Shown in pieces: positions 31,485 to 33,172 of a stretch of 33,172 nt of DNA (position 1 is its first letter; each line of letters starts with the position of its first letter). The stretch is from positions 1 to 33,172 of the forward strand of contig JAWWBN010000011.1 in the NCBI GenBank assembly GCA_033720955.1. The letters are read 5' to 3'. A model generated the notes under the pieces. It worked only from the letters and a program-made list of their open reading frames with translations. It made no database searches and was not told the DNA's origin. The position numbers and the translations under genes are program-made. The DNA is from JAWWBN01 sp033720955. Lineage in GTDB: Bacteria > Acidobacteriota > Thermoanaerobaculia > Multivoradales > JAHEKO01.

Positions 31485-33172
31485 CTAGAGCGGCTTCATC
31501 CTCGCCAGCACGGCGTAGTCGGGATTGAGCTCCACCGCGCGGGGCGGCCCGGCGAGCTCCAGGGTGATCACGGTGCGGGGACCGGCGACCTCCACCAGCC
31601 GCTCCTCGCGTCCGCCGTCGGCGTACTCGACGCGCAGGGGCACCGCCGAGCGAAAGCCGTCGGCCACCCCGGACTGCTCGACCACGATCTCCACCCGCGA
31701 CCCGCCCGCGGGCGTGGTCAGCCGCCACCGCCAGGTGGGGATCGCCGCGGTATGGATCCACTGGTCCACCCACCGCGCCCCGTCCACGGACGAGTGGCGG
31801 GAGACCGCGTCGGCGAAGTCGACGGTGGCGATCTGGCCCCCGTCGTGAGCGCGCACCAGGTCGCGCAGGATGGCGGTGAAGGCCGCGTCGTCACCGGTCC
31901 GGATCCGCAGCTCCCGACGCAGGCTGTGGAGCGCCAGGACCGCGCGGTCGTAGCTCTGGGAGCGGAAGGCCGACGGCGCCTCGCCGATGGCCGCCCGCAC
32001 GCCGTGGCCGATGGGGCCGATGCGGTCCCCGCCCCGCATGTTGCCGAGGGCGATCTCGGAGCGCGCGAAGGGGCTCATGCTGGAGCCCATCGAGCCCAGC
32101 GTCTGACGGGTGTAGACCTCGATCGCCTCGCCGTAGAGCTCCTGCCCCCGCCGGTGCCGAGCCTCCAGGAAGAGCAGGGCCAGGTAGTTCGACAGCCCCT
32201 CGCTGAGCCACTGGTCGCGGTAGCCGCTCCAGGCGACTCTGTGACCCCACCAGAGATGCGCCACCTCGTGGGCGTGGAAGCGCTCGGAGGGACCGGTGCG
32301 CGGGCGGTAGGCGCTCTCTTCGGCCAGGTGCAGGAAGCCTTCGAAGGCCTGGCCGTGGGCGGCCTGGATCATCGTCACGTAGAGGCGGGGACCCTCGACG
32401 GGCGCGTCCAGCAGCTCGGTGAAGAAGGCCAGCGCCTCGGCGACCTCGCCGGCGATCCGCTCCAGCCGCGCGGCGGTCGCCGACCCCAGCGGCGGGGAGA
32501 AGGCCACCACCTCCGGCAGACCCGGCTCGGCGACGCTCTCCTCGACCATCCGGCGGGCGAAGGCGAAGGTGGCCATCCGCACCGGCCGGGTGATCCGCCA
32601 GCGGTTGGTCCGCACCCCGTCGGCCACCCGCTCCTCGCCCGCCTCGCCCATGGCGCGCACCCGGTAGGCGTCGCGGATGGCCACTTCGAGGTCGAGGGTA
32701 TGGGGGTCGAGGAGCACCGGCTCCACCAGCCCCACCGCCGGGTACCAGAAGCGCCCTGGCACGTAGTTCCGGACGTCGAGCCGGTACTCCACGACCAGCC
32801 GCACCCGCTCGCCCACGGCCGGTTCCCGCGGCAGCAGCACCGCCAGCCCCGGCGAGTGGACCCGGCGGTCCATGGTGCGGAAGCGGCGGCCGGTGGCGTC
32901 GCGCAGCCACGGCAGCGGCCGGCCGTCGCCGTCGTGGACCGCGGTCACCTCGGCCATCGGCAGCAGGCTCATCTGGAGCGCCCCCTGGCCGGCGCGGCGA
33001 GCCGTCAGGTCCAGGACGGCTCGGAAGCCGCCTTCGAGGGTCACCGCCTGGGTGGTGCTGAGCCCCGGGTCGCGCCCGAGCTCGAGCAGCCGCGCCTCGA
33101 CGTCGGCGTGCCGGAGGTCGAAGGGCGGCTCCCCCCGGGGACCGGGTCGCCCCCCCCGGGGAGCGGTCCTCC
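31485..33172 (-). CDS. M1-like zinc metallopeptidase, cut by the window edge
   Basis: The open frame runs past position 33172, so the N-terminus is missing; about 561 residues are seen. GTG 33044 is an internal possible start, but the frame above it (RHADVEARLLELGRDPGLSTTQAV) reads as protein, so I regard it as incomplete. The gluzincin motif is FHAHEVAHLWWGHRV (HEVAH at 32256-32270), with the third ligand in WLSEGLSNYLALLFLE. An N-terminal beta-rich domain precedes it and a helical C-terminal part follows, as in M1 aminopeptidase-like exported proteins. The last about 100 residues form a beta-rich domain. It is the first of the minus-strand run that continues with the CPBP gene. Confidence 0.93.
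   Translation of the reverse strand, partial: RTAPRGGRPGPRGEPPFDLRHADVEARLLELGRDPGLSTTQAVTLEGGFRAVLDLTARRAGQGALQMSLLPMAEVTAVHDGDGRPLPWLRDATGRRFRTMDRRVHSPGLAVLLPREPAVGERVRLVVEYRLDVRNYVPGRFWYPAVGLVEPVLLDPHTLDLEVAIRDAYRVRAMGEAGEERVADGVRTNRWRITRPVRMATFAFARRMVEESVAEPGLPEVVAFSPPLGSATAARLERIAGEVAEALAFFTELLDAPVEGPRLYVTMIQAAHGQAFEGFLHLAEESAYRPRTGPSERFHAHEVAHLWWGHRVAWSGYRDQWLSEGLSNYLALLFLEARHRRGQELYGEAIEVYTRQTLGSMGSSMSPFARSEIALGNMRGGDRIGPIGHGVRAAIGEAPSAFRSQSYDRAVLALHSLRRELRIRTGDDAAFTAILRDLVRAHDGGQIATVDFADAVSRHSSVDGARWVDQWIHTAAIPTWRWRLTTPAGGSRVEIVVEQSGVADGFRSAVPLRVEYADGGREERLVEVAGPRTVITLELAGPPRAVELNPDYAVLARMKPL

Overview
The window is 33 kb of very GC-rich, densely packed bacterial chromosome. There is no rRNA, tRNA, CRISPR array, transposase or phage gene that I can see, and no gene-free stretch longer than about 220 bases. 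The gene mix suggests a heterotrophic, envelope-rich Gram-negative bacterium. I would guess Acidobacteriota, possibly a Thermoanaerobaculia-like lineage: it has a large VPS10/sortilin-type propeller protein, a choice-of-anchor B protein with an FADGFESGD-type linker, exported M28-PDZ and M1-like peptidases and a TolB-like propeller. That assignment is an inference from gene content only.

Layout. (a) 140-2989, minus strand: secreted fasciclin-domain protein and copper P1B ATPase CopA. (b) 3107-5521, minus: a small Gly/Ser/Lys-tailed protein followed, in the same reading frame after a single TAG, by a 665-residue protein I cannot assign. (c) 5715-7300, minus: SAM methyltransferase and an SCO1/SenC copper chaperone. 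(d) 7472-12070, plus, behind a good sigma70-type promoter: two tandem paralogous B12-binding-type radical SAM proteins, a second methyltransferase resembling the one in (c), and a GT4-type glycosyltransferase. (e) 12016-17857, minus, reading 17857 to 12016: ribE-ribBA-ribH continuing through overlapping stop/start codons into a methyltransferase, a third radical SAM protein, an MptE/DUF115-like protein and a small DxD glycosyltransferase. The 3' ends of (d) and (e) overlap by 55 bp. (f) 18079-19617, plus: Ppx/GppA phosphatase with HD domain. (g) 19641-23088, minus: VPS10-like propeller and a Fur-family regulator whose -10 box sits where a leaderless mRNA would need it. (h) 23209-27691, plus: site-2 protease, NmrA-like protein, ZIP metal transporter behind a palindrome, choice-of-anchor B protein. 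(i) 27701-33172, minus: M28-PDZ peptidase, TolB-like propeller, CPBP membrane protein and an M1-like metallopeptidase cut by the window edge.

How they fit together. CopA and the SCO protein point to copper handling, and the Fur-family protein and ZIP transporter to metal homeostasis. The most promising unusual unit is 7.4-15.6 kb: three radical SAM proteins, two methyltransferases, two glycosyltransferases and an MptE-like protein in two convergent transcription units, one of them fused by translational overlaps to riboflavin synthesis. It looks like a pathway that makes and methylates or rearranges a surface glycan, glycolipid or small metabolite. The product cannot be read from the sequence.
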